A program made the position numbers and the translations under genes. Positions 1 through 10,840 of a DNA stretch of 64,000 bases are shown here, in pieces. Source of the stretch: Anolis sagrei (lineage: Eukaryota > Chordata > Lepidosauria > Squamata > Anolidae); assembly GCF_037176765.1 (NCBI RefSeq), contig NC_090034.1, forward strand, positions 97,673,500 to 97,737,499, given 5' to 3'. Below the pieces are notes generated by a model. The model had not been told where the DNA came from. It saw only the letters and a list, made by a program, of their open reading frames with translations, and did not search any database. How positions within the stretch are numbered: the first letter of the stretch is position 1; every line of letters starts with the position of its first letter.

Positions 1-358
1 ATATAATCTTTATGTGTCTTTGACTCATTGATCAATGTATCTGCATGTAACATCAAACTTGTAAAACCTATAGATTCCAAGAGAGGCATTCTCTCAGTTG
101 CCCCAACCCAGAGAATATGGAGGATCATGTATCTAGGAATTCTGAAGATCTTAGCTGCATATAAGAAAAAGGCAAATAAACCAATGATTGCAGATATATT
201 GATCAATCAGTCAAATGCATGTAAGGAACGTACAAGTCTCCTATGGTAGTATTATAGCTCAACATTTCTGTGGTGGAAATATTTCCTTTAGGTACTAGCA
301 GGTGGCACCAAGATATTTCTTCATTGATATAATAGACAGAAGTAGAGGTATGGGTTAC

Positions 359-3300
359 CTGAGCCCAGCTTGAGCTCATCTCCCGGAACAAGACATTAAT
401 CATCTCCATGAGGGACCGGAATTCCTTGTCCTCGTAGTCAAAACGGTCCCCAAAAACAATGGAGCAAATGACGTTGGAGACAGCCTGGCTGAGGAAGTAG
501 GTGGGGTCAAAGGGCTTCTCTGAAGGACAAAGAGAAAAGAAAAGTTTCATAGAAAATTCTCATACAACTTGGTGCCTTCCAGATGTTTGAAATGGATGTG
601 CCTTGTGGTCCAGTATATCTGGAAGATTGGCATCAGGATGGGGGAAAGCTGGGCTAGACAATATCTTGCAAGATATGTGGAAACATGGAATGGTCCAACC
701 CCTTCCCTAGTGGTGGTAGTTTTACCAGTATTTAAGGGCGCATCCACACAGACACTAAAATCAAGTACCAAGGTCAGAGTGACCACAAAATGTACATCCT
801 CAATGAGGGCTGCCGAAGTGAGCATTAAACCCACTACAGCCAATCAGTGTGTATTCCATGCAGAGCAGAAACCCAAGACCAAAATGTGGAGCCCATGTGA
901 GGACAGGGTTTGTGTTGAAGTACTTTTGGGAGAAGAAACCAGAGGGAAAAACAATTATTTTCTTTTCTTGGTTTGCCCTGCTTTCAACTAGCACTCATCC
1001 TCAATGGCCAGACTGCTTCTTGTTAGTACATCCTTCCAGACAAAGCAGGAAAAGAATTAATCGATCAAATTGATCTGCAGTCTTTGTGGCTGCTGTTCCA
1101 ACTTCCAGCTGGTTCTTGTGGCACCTGTGTAGGTGCTCTGCAGGGGACTGGGTCTCATCCAAATTCTGACCTGGTTTAAATGTTTGTGTAGCAGGAGCCT
1201 AAGTTACACAGATGTCTTGTCTTGTCAGACAGGGAAATTATTTTCCTTCTTCCTGCTTTCTGATTCAGAGGAAATTCCCCTTATTTTCTTTGTTCTGTTT
1301 CTCATTCTCCCTATTCTCTTTCAGTATTCCTTCCCATCCATCCCACATTTGGGCATCATGCCCTAAACCTCAATTTCTTCCTTTTCTTCCTTGTATTCAT
1401 CTGGAGCCCAAAGCCTCCATAATCGGGTGTTTTCCTGGTATATGGAATTCATGTTAGTTCTTGTCTAACATGCTGGGAAATATATTAAAAGAATGGATTG
1501 CATAAAAACATTGGTTTGACTTCTGGATTACAGTTACAAAAACATAGTCTACAATACACACCTTTGTAAATGAATTGTATGCACAATCCCTATGTATTCA
1601 ACAGGGTGGGGAATATGTAGGGATAGTAAAGTCACAGTATTGGGCAGCAGCCAGTGCAAGTGATAGGGTTCTTCTAACTATTGAGTTGAAGCAGATTGTT
1701 ATTTTCACTGTCCTTTAATGAGCTATCACCCAATAGATTTCCATGCCTGAGCAGAGGTTCAAAACTTGGCTTTCCAGTGTTCTAATCTAACACTTAAACC
1801 ACTACATCACACTGACTTGCAATATCATAACTACAATAATTCACATTTATTGTTCATGCACCACTATAGTGACTGAAACCTTTGGTTACAGTTGCGGTTG
1901 CAACTCGCTCTACTTATAGGAGAAGACTGTATGGGTCTTTGCTCACTACTCTATCCTTTAAGTCCCTGGTTACTCCGCTGTTTGGAGGGGCTAAATGGGT
2001 TAAAACTTGGGGGAAGGGCTTGGAATAGTATCCATAATGTAGCCATCACCATACTTGTAGCTAAAACATCATAGTCATCTCCTAGAAGAGGACCTCAGAC
2101 ATAATGATATGCATAACATTTACAGAAAATTAAAAACTGGAAGAAGATGTTGCGCCAACTCCACTGGTTGCCAATTTGCAGAATTCAAAGTGCTGGCTTT
2201 AACCTTTAATGCCCTAAATGGTTCCGGCCCAGCTTACCTGTCCAAAGACATTTCTCCCTGTGAACCATTTAGGTCTTTAAGATTGTCTGGGGAGGCCCTG
2301 CTCTCGGTCCCGCCTCCTTCGCAGATGCGACTGGTGGGAACGAGAGGCAGGGCCTTCTCAGCGGTGGCCCCTCAGCTATGGAACGCCCTCCCTAGGGACA
2401 TTAGATCAGCCCCCTCCCTTTTAACATTTTGAAAGAGAGTCAAAAACTGGCTTTTTGAGCAAGCATTTGCAGATGCAGTGTAACAGGCTAATTTAGATCC
2501 ACGGAATGATTGGACGATGTGACTGGAAAATGATTTTAGTAATGAGACGTTGAGGACTTGTGTTTTATTGTTTTTTATTGGCTTTATTGTTGTTTATATG
2601 GTTTATATTATATGTTAATGTTTTAATTACATTTGATGTTAGTGGGGGCATTGAATTTTATCATTTGTAAACTGCCCTGAGTCGCTTCCAGGCTGAGAAA
2701 GGCGGTATATAGATATGGTAAATAAATAAGTAATAAATACATTCTTATTCTTTATATTGTTATTTTGTTCTGACATACTGAAATACCATTTACTTGTGGA
2801 GGATGAGAAAAAAAAAACATTGCTGTTCCTTACAGCTCAACTCACCCTTAGTCTTTCTGAATTCCTCCAGCAGGAACTGGGCCTCTTCTTGGATACGCTC
2901 ATGAATAGTTTTTTTCCCCATTCCAAAATCCCTCAGGACATTGAGGGAGAATCGCCGTAGTTGCTTCCAACGCTCTCCATCGGAAAAGATCACCCCTGCG
3001 GGAAACAGGACAGGAATGAAGCTGCCAACGGGAAGTAGTGGAAAATGGGAACCATGACAGCAAAGCTGATAAGGATGGCTCACCATGTCCTTGGAAGGTC
3101 CGTTCCAGGGTAGGGTTGGTGGCCCTTCCACTGAATTCGTCTGCCTTATCTATCAGGGCCTCCTTCACAGCATCATGTCCACACAAGACCACAATGGGCT
3201 TTGTTCCAAAATAGACAGTGAACACGGGGCCATATTTTTCACTCAGCTGTGTGGGAAAATAATCGATTATAGAGGGACAATCTAGTTATGGGGTCAGCAG

Positions 3301-5467
3301 ATCTTTTGTAATGGTGTTCTTTGAAATAGCCATATCTGATAGCTCAAGTGTGCAAGAACTAGCAGGCTTCAAGTCCTACATTAGAAGGGGGCAGAGTGAA
3401 AGGTGTCTCTCTAGTTTAGCTACTTCATCACATTAGGCAGGGAAGTGTGTGGCAGAGGAGAACAGAGAAGAGATCAGTCTTACTCAGATGTTTTCCTCTA
3501 TCACACTGTTAAATGTCTCTCAGTTTCCTTCCTTTCACGCTGCAGAGATTTGGCCCCAACCACCATCCCTCTCCCTGTTTATTGTTGAAATCTGGGAGGG
3601 AGGGAAAACAGTGATGCTCCCTCTCGCTCTGTCTCCGTCCCTCTTGGCTGCCCCACAGAGAAGAGGGTGGGCCTTGGAAAACTATAACTCCCAGGACTGC
3701 ATAGTATGGACCTATGGTATTTAGAGTGGAATCCAAGAGCATTCATTCCATACTGTAAATGCACCAAGAGAAGGGGATGTACCTTGGGAAACTATAACTC
3801 CCAGGAGGACTCTATCGCATGGAGCTATGGCATTTAAACTGAGGTGCAAGGGCATTCATTCCATACTGTAAATGCACCAAGAGAAGGGCTATGAACTTTG
3901 GAAAACTATAACTCCCAGGACTGCACAGCATGGAGATATGGCATAATAATAATGCGGGGACATAAGAGAAGCCTCCCACAAGGATGATAAAACACCTGGG
4001 CTTCCCCTGGGCAACGTCCTTGCAGACAGCCAATTTTCTCACACCAGAAGTGATTTGCAGTTTCCCAAGCCACTCCTGACACGAAAAAAAAAAATGTACC
4101 ACTCATAGGCCATGACATCAAATAACATACAATCTTTAAAAGTACAATAAACACTTTCCAATATAAATATTAAAATTTATTCCATGTATTGGCTCTTTAA
4201 AATTATATTAGCAGTGACAAAACCGATAAATACTGGAGTGAATTTGGAGGAATTGATCTTGATTTCTGAGAGTTGTAGTTCACCTATATCTGGAGACACG
4301 GTGACCCCCACCAACAATAGATCGGGACTAAACTTGGCACGCAGAACCTCCATATCCAACTGAACCTACTAGAGGGGTTTGAGGGGACTGACACACCATG
4401 GTGGGAGTTGTAGTTCATCCTGCAGCCAGAGAGCACACTGAACCACAGCGACGACGCATCTGGAGCAAACTTGCCACACATGCTCAACATGCCCAACTTA
4501 AAGTACTGATGGAGTTTGAGGGGGCTAACCTGGCATGATATGAGTTGTAGTTCACCCACCACCTTATGTATTTTCTTAATGGAACTACCCACAGACTGGG
4601 ACTGTGGCACAGCTGGCTGAGTGTCAGCTGCATTAAGATCACTTCTGACCAAAGGCCATGAGTTCGAAGCCAGTCCCGGTTGGAGTGAGCTTCCGACCAA
4701 TTGTGTAGCTTGTTGTTGACCTTTGCATCCTGAAAGACAGTTGCATCTGCCAAGTAGGAAAATTAGGTACCACCTATGTGTGGGGAGGCTAATTTAACTA
4801 ATTTAAGAGGCCATAAAAAAGACTCCAGCAAAGCATGCGGGGAATGCGGAAGTACTTCATCAGTGTTGCAGATGGACAATGAAAGCGACAACTCCCCTGG
4901 CGGCCAGAAAAATTAAATCGCCTCTCACTGTCTGTCGTGTCTATATCTGTTGTGTGTCTTCGGCATTGAATGTTTGCCATATATGTGTACATTGTAATCT
5001 GCCCTGAGTCCCCTACAGGGTGAGAAGGGCGGAATATAAATACTGTAAATAAATAAAAATAAATAAATCCATAAAAAAATTAAAATGGCTTTTTCAAATA
5101 ACCTGGGCATCGCCAGGTACCAAAAATTCATGATTATTTGGAAGGAATTGCAAGGAGAAGAAAGATTCACTTGAGGTCTATACAAGAGAACTGGAAGAGG
5201 GGTCAGGAGACAGCCAGAGTCTTAGGTACACCTGAATACCCACCATCCCCAACATATCCACACTGTTTCCAAGGAACAATTACTCACCCTGAGAAGAGAT
5301 TTTAATATTTCTGATGACTTGATCTGCAGGAAATTTCCAATTAGAGGTAGAGGAGTAGGTCCTGGAGGGAGCCTCCCCTTGTTTGATAGTTTCCTCTTAA
5401 ATGATACCATGGCAAGGAAAGACAGGTAGATGACAAGGAAAAGGGTGACTGCCCCAAATAGCTCCAT
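359..5467 (-). CDS. CYP2: Cytochrome P450 family 2 gene D, 5' part (exons 1-4)
   Basis: Microsomal P450 monooxygenase, N-terminal 218 residues; the gene runs off the left edge. Exons read down the minus strand: 5467-5288 (180 bp), 3246-3084 (163), 2995-2846 (150), 519-359 (161), all with GT/AG borders and the usual CYP2 lengths and phases. Exon 1 starts MELFGAV, followed by a hydrophobic ER anchor (about residues 3-22), basic residues and the hinge PPGPTPLP. Exon 2 has [12 protein letters not shown] and EFSGRATNP; exon 3 has the C-helix [11 protein letters not shown] (W124, R128) that contacts the haem propionates; exon 4 has [12 protein letters not shown]. The motif RSLMEMIN in exon 4 is close, from memory, to mammalian CYP2G1. 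Exons 5-9 (I helix, haem loop) are not in the window. Its nearest relative here is gene C, with homologous sequence in the flanks of exons 1-3. Subfamily is an inference; intactness downstream is unknown. Confidence 0.93.
520..2105. other. Intron 3 of gene D, no recognised element
   Basis: Unique-looking intronic sequence between exon 4 and an L2 fragment. Short open frames here (for example 569-991) have no recognisable domain and no CYP similarity. Nothing else supported. Confidence 0.5.
2106..2745 (+). mobile_element. L2-like LINE, 3' end
   Basis: Frame at about 2220-2430 encodes the typical C-terminal tail of an L2 ORF2 ([11 protein letters not shown], then [20 protein letters not shown]). 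It is followed by a T-rich 3' UTR, the conserved ending ctgccctgagtcgcttccag, and a (taaa)n tail near 2720-2745. It is 5'-truncated and lies in intron 3 of gene D. Confidence 0.8.
3668..3945. repeat. Tandem repeat, unit about 112 bp, about 2.4 copies
   Basis: The block actataactcccagga recurs at about 3681, 3791 and 3905. It is followed each time by a ggacctatggcattta-like stretch and attcattccatactgtaaatgcacc. It lies in intron 1 of gene D. Origin unknown; the motif resembles hAT-derived MITE arms. Confidence 0.7.
3953..4096 (+). mobile_element. tRNA-derived SINE (type b), 5'-truncated
   Basis: Contains the family signature ggacataagagaagcctcc, then caaggatgataaaacacc, and ends in cactcctgacacgaaaaaaa. 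The tRNA-like head is missing. Other copies in the window show the head and box B. Confidence 0.7.
4097..4560. repeat. Degenerate interspersed repeats in intron 1 of gene D
   Basis: The A/T-rich part (about 4101-4205) recurs at 30033-30170 (cataggcca..., then tttccaatataaa). The part at 4210-4560 has repeated gagttgtagttcacc and aacttggcac motifs, like the inner region of the hAT elements at 5824 and 50187. Boundaries are not defined. Confidence 0.4.
4598..5075 (+). mobile_element. tRNA-headed SINE with L2-like tail
   Basis: The head has a tRNA-like A box (gtggcacagctggctgagtg) and B box (gagttcgaagccag). The unrelated body ends in gtaatctgccctgagtcccc ... gggcggaatataaatactg and (taaa)n. 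That 3' end is nearly the same as the 3' ends of the L2 elements here, as expected for a SINE mobilised by L2. A second copy is at 40770-41226. Confidence 0.75.
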
Positions 5468-5521
5468 GGTAAAGTTTGTCCCTTGTTGAGCTCAAAATCT
5501 GGGCTCTGAATCCTGTCCATG

Positions 5522-5529
5522 TATTTAAT
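5522..5529 (-). promoter_or_regulatory. Candidate TATA-like box of gene D
   Basis: Minus-strand ATTAAATA, 55-62 bp before the start codon. The same box with its flank (plus strand tgtccatgtatttaatttgg) occurs before gene C, while the surrounding 5' leader differs, which suggests a kept core promoter. Position relative to the true transcription start is not known. Confidence 0.45.
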
Positions 5530-5823
5530 TTGGCCTGAACTTAGCCCCACCTTCTATCTTACATAACTAAATGGCATAAACAAATTGAGCTGGAACCTGG
5601 TCAGTTATTGTAATGGTATTTTTTTTTCCTGCAGGGTAAGGATCATTCTTAGCTATCTTGGACATTTTGGAATTGAGACCACCAACCAAAAAAGGGCAGA
5701 GTGGTGGACAATCCTACAGCATATAGATATAAGTGGAAATTTCCTTTCCTGTTCCCATTTTGAGAGGGACTCCAGAAGTTAGCAGAGATATTTGGGATAA
5801 CTAGGGAAGGTGATGCATTAAGG

Positions 5824-6960
5824 CAGTGTTTCTCAACCTTCCTAATACCGTGACCCCTCAATACAGTTCCTCATATTCTGGTGACCCACAATCATAAAAT
5901 TATTTTCGTTGCTACTTCATAACTGTCATTTTGCTGCTGTCATTAATCTAATGTAAATATCTGAAACACGATGTATTTTCATTCACTGGACCAAATTTGG
6001 CACAAATGCCCGATACGCCCAAATCTGAATACTGGTGGGGTTGGGGGGATTGATTTTGTCATTTGAGAGTTGTAGTTCTGGGATTTATAGTTTACCTACA
6101 ATCAAAGAGCATTCTGAACTCCACCACTGATGGAATTGAACCTAATACAGAACTTCCAGGACCAACAGAAAATAATGGAAGAGTTTGGTGGGCATTGACC
6201 TTGAGTTTTGGAGTTGTAGTTCACCTACATCCAGAGAGCACTGAGGACTCAAACAATGATGCATCTGGACCACACTTGGCACGATTACTCAATATGCCCA
6301 AATGTGATCACTGGTGGAGTTTGGGGAAAATAGACCTTGACATTTGGGAATTGTGGTTGCTGGGATGTATAGTTCACCAACAATCAAAGAGCATTCTGAA
6401 CACCAATGATGGAATTGAATCAACTTGGCACAAATAATTGCCAGGACCAGCAGAAAATACTGGAAGAGTTTGGTGGGCATTGGACTTGAGTTTTGGAGTT
6501 GTAGTTCACCTACATGCAGAAAGCACTGTGGACTAAAAAATGATGGATGTAAACCAAACTTGGCAAGAATATTTAATATACCCAAACGTGAACACTGGTG
6601 GAGTTTGGGGAAAATACTGGAAGGGGTTGGTGGCCAATTTTGGAGTTGTAGTTCACCTACATCCAGAGATCACTGTGGACTCAAACAATGATGGATCTTG
6701 ACCACACTTGACACAAATACTCAATATGCCCAAGTGTGAACACTGGTGGAGTTTGGGGAAAATAGACCTTGACATTTAGGAATTGTAGTTGCTGGGATTT
6801 ATAGTTCATCTAGAATCAAAGAGCATTCTGAACCCCACCAACAATAGAATTGAACCAAACTTTCCACACAGAACCCCCATGACCAACAGAAATTACTGTG
6901 TTTTCTGATGGTCTTTGGTGACCCCTCTGACACTCCCTTGCGACCCCCCCCCCCCAGGGG
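5824..6960 (+). mobile_element. hAT non-autonomous element (SPIN/URR-like ends), right end missing
   Basis: Starts with the hAT-type end cagtgtttctcaaccttcc and the well-known stretch ending attttcgttgctacttcata. The middle has several repeats with cacctacatccagagagcac and caatatgcccaaatgtgaac, so it is longer than the 715-bp copy at 50187. It stops in a C run without the expected terminal ...gttgagaaacactg. It lies upstream of gene D. Confidence 0.75.
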
Positions 6961-7164
6961 TAAAGAGTAATTTGTATGTCTGCTATCCAAAGTTACAGAG
7001 GCTACTCTGATGGTCCATTTGGTTGAGAAAAATTGCAGGCTGCAATCCAACATCCCATCGGCATAGTCTAAATACTCACACTGTGCCAGCACTGCAGAAT
7101 TGGCAACCTTGAGCTATCTATGTCAATGCCATTTCACAATGTACAATGTAATGCATAATGTGCA

Positions 7165-7662
7165 ACTACTTACCTGTCTGAATGTATCTCCCCCTAGGAA
7201 CTATCTCAGAGTTTAAGTTTTTTGGGGAAGCCCTGCTATCAATCCCATCCCCCTCGCAGGGGTGACTGGTGTGGACAAGAGACAGGGCTTTCTGGGTGGT
7301 AGCCTCTCAGCTTTGGAACTCCCTCTCCAGGGAAATTAGATCAGCTCCTGACCTTTAGGAAGAAAGTTAAATCCTGGTTGTGGGACCAAGTATTTGCCCA
7401 ATGATTCTCAGTGTCACAGCGATTTCTCAGTGCAATAATGAACAGTGAGAATTGGAATGGCTCCTGGAATATGTTTTTGGATTGTGTGATTTTTAATTAT
7501 TTTAAGTGATATGCTTTAATTATGTGAATTTAAAGTTTATGTTGTTTTATTTTTATATGTATTCAAGGCATTGAATTGTGCCTCTGCTGTGAACCATCCT
7601 GAGTCCCCTTTGGGGTGAGATGGGTGAAATACAAATGGGACAAATAAAGAAAGAAAGAAATG
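7165..7662 (+). mobile_element. L2-like LINE, 3' end
   Basis: Degenerate C-terminal frame (gacaagagacagggctttct, ctcagctttggaactccctc) followed by a T-rich 3' UTR and the ending ccatcctgagtcccctttgg, then (gaaa)n. It is 5'-truncated. Confidence 0.7.
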
Positions 7663-7993
7663 CACAATGCTCAGCCCCTATTTGCTGTAGACAAGTAGAA
7701 GACACAACCATAATGCATAACAGTGCTTTGATATTAGCCACCTTGAGTTCTGATATCAGGATCAAATTAAATAAATAAACTTGGCTTCTGCCACTGTTGG
7801 CAGAATATGTCTATTCTGTGATGGCAGATAATTCACCTTGCATGCATAGTATAATTTATGTATTCCTATGTCACTACCAGTCCTTCTCTGTGTTTCTCTT
7901 TTCTTCTGACTGGTAAGTATGCGATGGAGCAACTCTCTGTTGTTCCGCATTGCTCAGCTCCTTTCAGTCATCATGATCATATGGACCCACTGC

Positions 7994-9015
7994 TGTGCCA
8001 TCACGCCTGGGGGCTATAACTCTTAGTGAAAGAGACATAGACATGACATCTTTCCCCCAGGGGATTGCTTCTTGCCTTCCTTTAGAGAACTGGAACTCCC
8101 AAGGACCAAAACACTGTAGATAACTCAAAATAGGTTTTATTGTTCACAAAGAGTTATCCCTTTAAGGCAATAAGCTGGAAGTTTCAAAGGGGGTAAAGGA
8201 AATATACATTACAGTCTCTGGTTGTCTTGGGTCCAAGGAGATTTCACAGCTGAGAAGCTTTTCCTGTTCCCTCTTTTCTCAATGGCTGTGAAGGTCGGAA
8301 CAAACACAACCCCCAGTCCAATGGCCTATGTTGAAGGCACAGAATCTTCTTTTGATGCCAAAGGACCGGTTTGAAGGTGCTTGGGTCTCCTCAACGTTGT
8401 CCAGGGCGATCTGGACATGAAGCATGAGTCCCAAGGGTAAAAACCTTAGAATTGGTGATGAGAGGTAACTTAATTAAGGGCTTTAGAGCCAAGTCTCTTT
8501 CTCATGTCTATCTGATAGAAGGTCGCAAGCGCGCTTGGTGGGGACACGTGACAGGGCCTTCTCTGTGGCGGCCCCCCGACTTTGGAACGCCCTCCCAAAA
8601 GAGCTCAGACAAGCCCCCACTCTAGCCGTCTTCAGAAGGAACCTAAAAACTTGGCTGTTCCGTTGTGCCTTCCCAGACTAGGAATCCCCACCCAAGCCCT
8701 AGTAGCACCTTAGCATAACAAATTGTCACTGCACATCGCACTTTTAACCCTACGTGCCTCCTGCCATTCAGCACTTTTAACCCTTGTACCCCAGTGCGCC
8801 GGCCGAACCAGTTTTTAATAATGTCCTGATGTACTGTCTTTGTTGTTATTCTGCTTATTGCTTGATTTGCTTAGTATTGTGGTGTTATATTATTTTGTTT
8901 ATTGTTTGATTTGCCTTGTTGTTGTGATGTTATACTTTCTACTGTATTGTGTTGAGGCTTCGGCCTGTGTAAGCCGCATCGAGTCCTCCGGGAGATGCTA
9001 GCGGGGTACAAATAA

Positions 9016-9049
<34 letters not shown>

Positions 9050-9284
9050 GGTTTGATGGTAGAATGGAAAAGGAAAAACTCTGCCCTCTTCCAGGAAGAG
9101 GTGGAGCCAAGCAATTGAGCTGAGGAAGCACTATAACTGGTGCAAACAACATTGATTGACAGCTATAAATAACCAATCAATCCAATTATATATTTACAAA
9201 CTAAGCAAGTATGGGCATGTTATACAGTTTGAACCTTTGCACTTTAAAGTTCTACACACAGGTGGCTCCACTTGCGCTGTCACA
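7994..9284 (+). mobile_element. Solo LTR (copy 1), interrupted by an L2 end
   Basis: Starts tgtgccatcacgcc and ends gcgctgtcaca. It aligns along its length to copy 2 at 10841-14766 once nested insertions are removed (about 765 and 763 bp). It is flanked by actgc on the left and accgc on the right, a probable 5-bp target duplication with one mismatch. Retroviral or Gypsy family is not assignable from the LTR alone. It is an old fossil. Confidence 0.65.
8523..9048 (+). mobile_element. L2-like LINE 3' end nested in solo LTR copy 1
   Basis: Encodes the L2 ORF2 tail (tttggaacgccctccc, then ttggctgttccgttgtgcc), a 3' UTR, the ending ccgcatcgagtcctccggga and an (ata)n tail. LTR sequence resumes at 9049 (gtttgatggtagaatgg). 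The matching place in LTR copy 2 (about 11365) has no insert, so the insertion junctions are clear. Confidence 0.8.
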
Positions 9285-9566
9285 ACCGCTGAGCTGTTGA
9301 ACTTGCTGACCAGACAGTTGGCGGTTCAAATCTGGGGAGTGGGCTGAGCTCCTGCTGTTAGCCCCAGCTTCTGCCAGCCTAGCAGTTTGAAAACATGCAA
9401 ATGTGAGTAGATCAATAGGTACCACTCCAGCAGTCATGCAGGTCACATGATCTTGGCGTCTACAGACAATGCCGGACCTTCGGCTTAGAAATTGAGATGA
9501 GCACCAACCCCCAGAGTTGGACATGACTAGACTTAATGTCAGAGAAAAATCTTTACCTTTACCTTA
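9285..9566 (+). mobile_element. Sauria-type SINE, head incomplete
   Basis: Begins within the tRNA-like head (accgctgagctgttgaactt, box B ggcggttcaaatctggg). It continues with the Sauria body (gatcttggcgtctacagaca) and ends with the Bov-B-like tail gtcagagaaaaatctttacc. It abuts the end of LTR copy 1. Confidence 0.75.
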
Positions 9567-10564
9567 TCACTCCTCTGCTTGGCCAGTGATTTGAAAAGTA
9601 TCATCCTCCCTTTCTAGTTTCATCCCACTTCATTATCACTTCATTATCTCTCCAAGCAGAGATCTGGAAATGAATCTGGGCTAAGTCAATTCCATTTAAC
9701 TTCCCTCTATCCCTTCCTTCCTAAGTAACATGAAACATACTACTCTCATTCTAAGGCAAAGGTGTTAAATTAGCCTTTGGGCCATTAATTTGGAGGGTAA
9801 TGTAATTAAGGGATCATTCCCACATTAAAGGAAAGATGATAAACAATCTAAATCAATTTAACACGTTATTCCCAAACCCTGAGGTCATATGCCACGGCGA
9901 TTCCAGATAAAACACAATGTGGTTAACTGGTTATAAGAGTCAGCCAGGTTGTTATCAAGCACTATATGATTAAATTTATGTAGGTAATACTTGGCTCCAA
10001 ATGCTAACAGTTTCTTTCTCATCTTCCCTTTTAATTTGTATTTAAATCTTTACCCTGCAATACAGGCATATTAGCTGAGTCATGTTTACTCACTGGCCAA
10101 TGATAAACTCGAGACTGGGAAATATGATCACTCCCCCTTTTGAAAGTCATATTTGCACTTGGGGAAGGTTAAACAGATCAGTATTTGTTAGACTTATTCT
10201 AGCATAAACCCAACCAATACTATTATTAAGAGGTGTTTCTGTTGAGGAGAACCTCATAGCATTTCATTTGTGAGTGAAAGATAATAAATTAAGCTTTTAT
10301 GGAGTATCCATATCCCATAAAGGTTGTTGTTACATTACTACATAGCGGAGCCAGCAAAGTGACTAATGCAATTTAATTGTGACACAACTGCTAGTATCCC
10401 GTTATGCATCTTTGCAATTCTCCAGCAGGGTTTCAACATGTTTCTGCTACGTAACTCAGTATATGTAGAATTACATAACGTACATCATGATAGAGGATTC
10501 TGGCCAATAAACACACACAGTAAATTTAGTTTGTGTTTATTTATGAACCCAAGCAAACTCTTCG
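9567..10564. other. Spacer with nothing recognised
   Basis: A/T-rich sequence between genes D and C. I see no repeat signature, RNA gene or coding frame of note. Confidence 0.5.
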
Positions 10565-10840
10565 ATCGGTCAGAGAGGCATTTCTCTCGCTCCCACCTTC
10601 TTCGCTGGTGCGACTTGTGAGGACGAGGGAGAAGGCCTTCTCTGTGGTGGCCCCTCGCTCCCTAAGGATATTAGGCAAGCCCCCTCATTGGCAGTCTTTA
10701 TGAGGAGATTGAAAACTTGGTTGTTCCAATGTGCCTTTCCTGAATGAAAGATTAATAATTCCCTGATTTGACCAATTCTCTGCAAAATGTCTCCTGAAGC
10801 ACTTTATTCTACCTGTTGGGGCAATTAACAGTACCCTACC

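Noticed and set aside
1-358. Exon 5 of gene D at the left edge
   Set aside because: Neither strand shows the conserved exon 5 pattern (xxDxYxSxLKYFxG, PRxFIDCFL); it must lie further left.
3668-3945. CRISPR-like array
   Set aside because: Unit length, few copies and a vertebrate intron setting rule this out; it is an ordinary tandem repeat.
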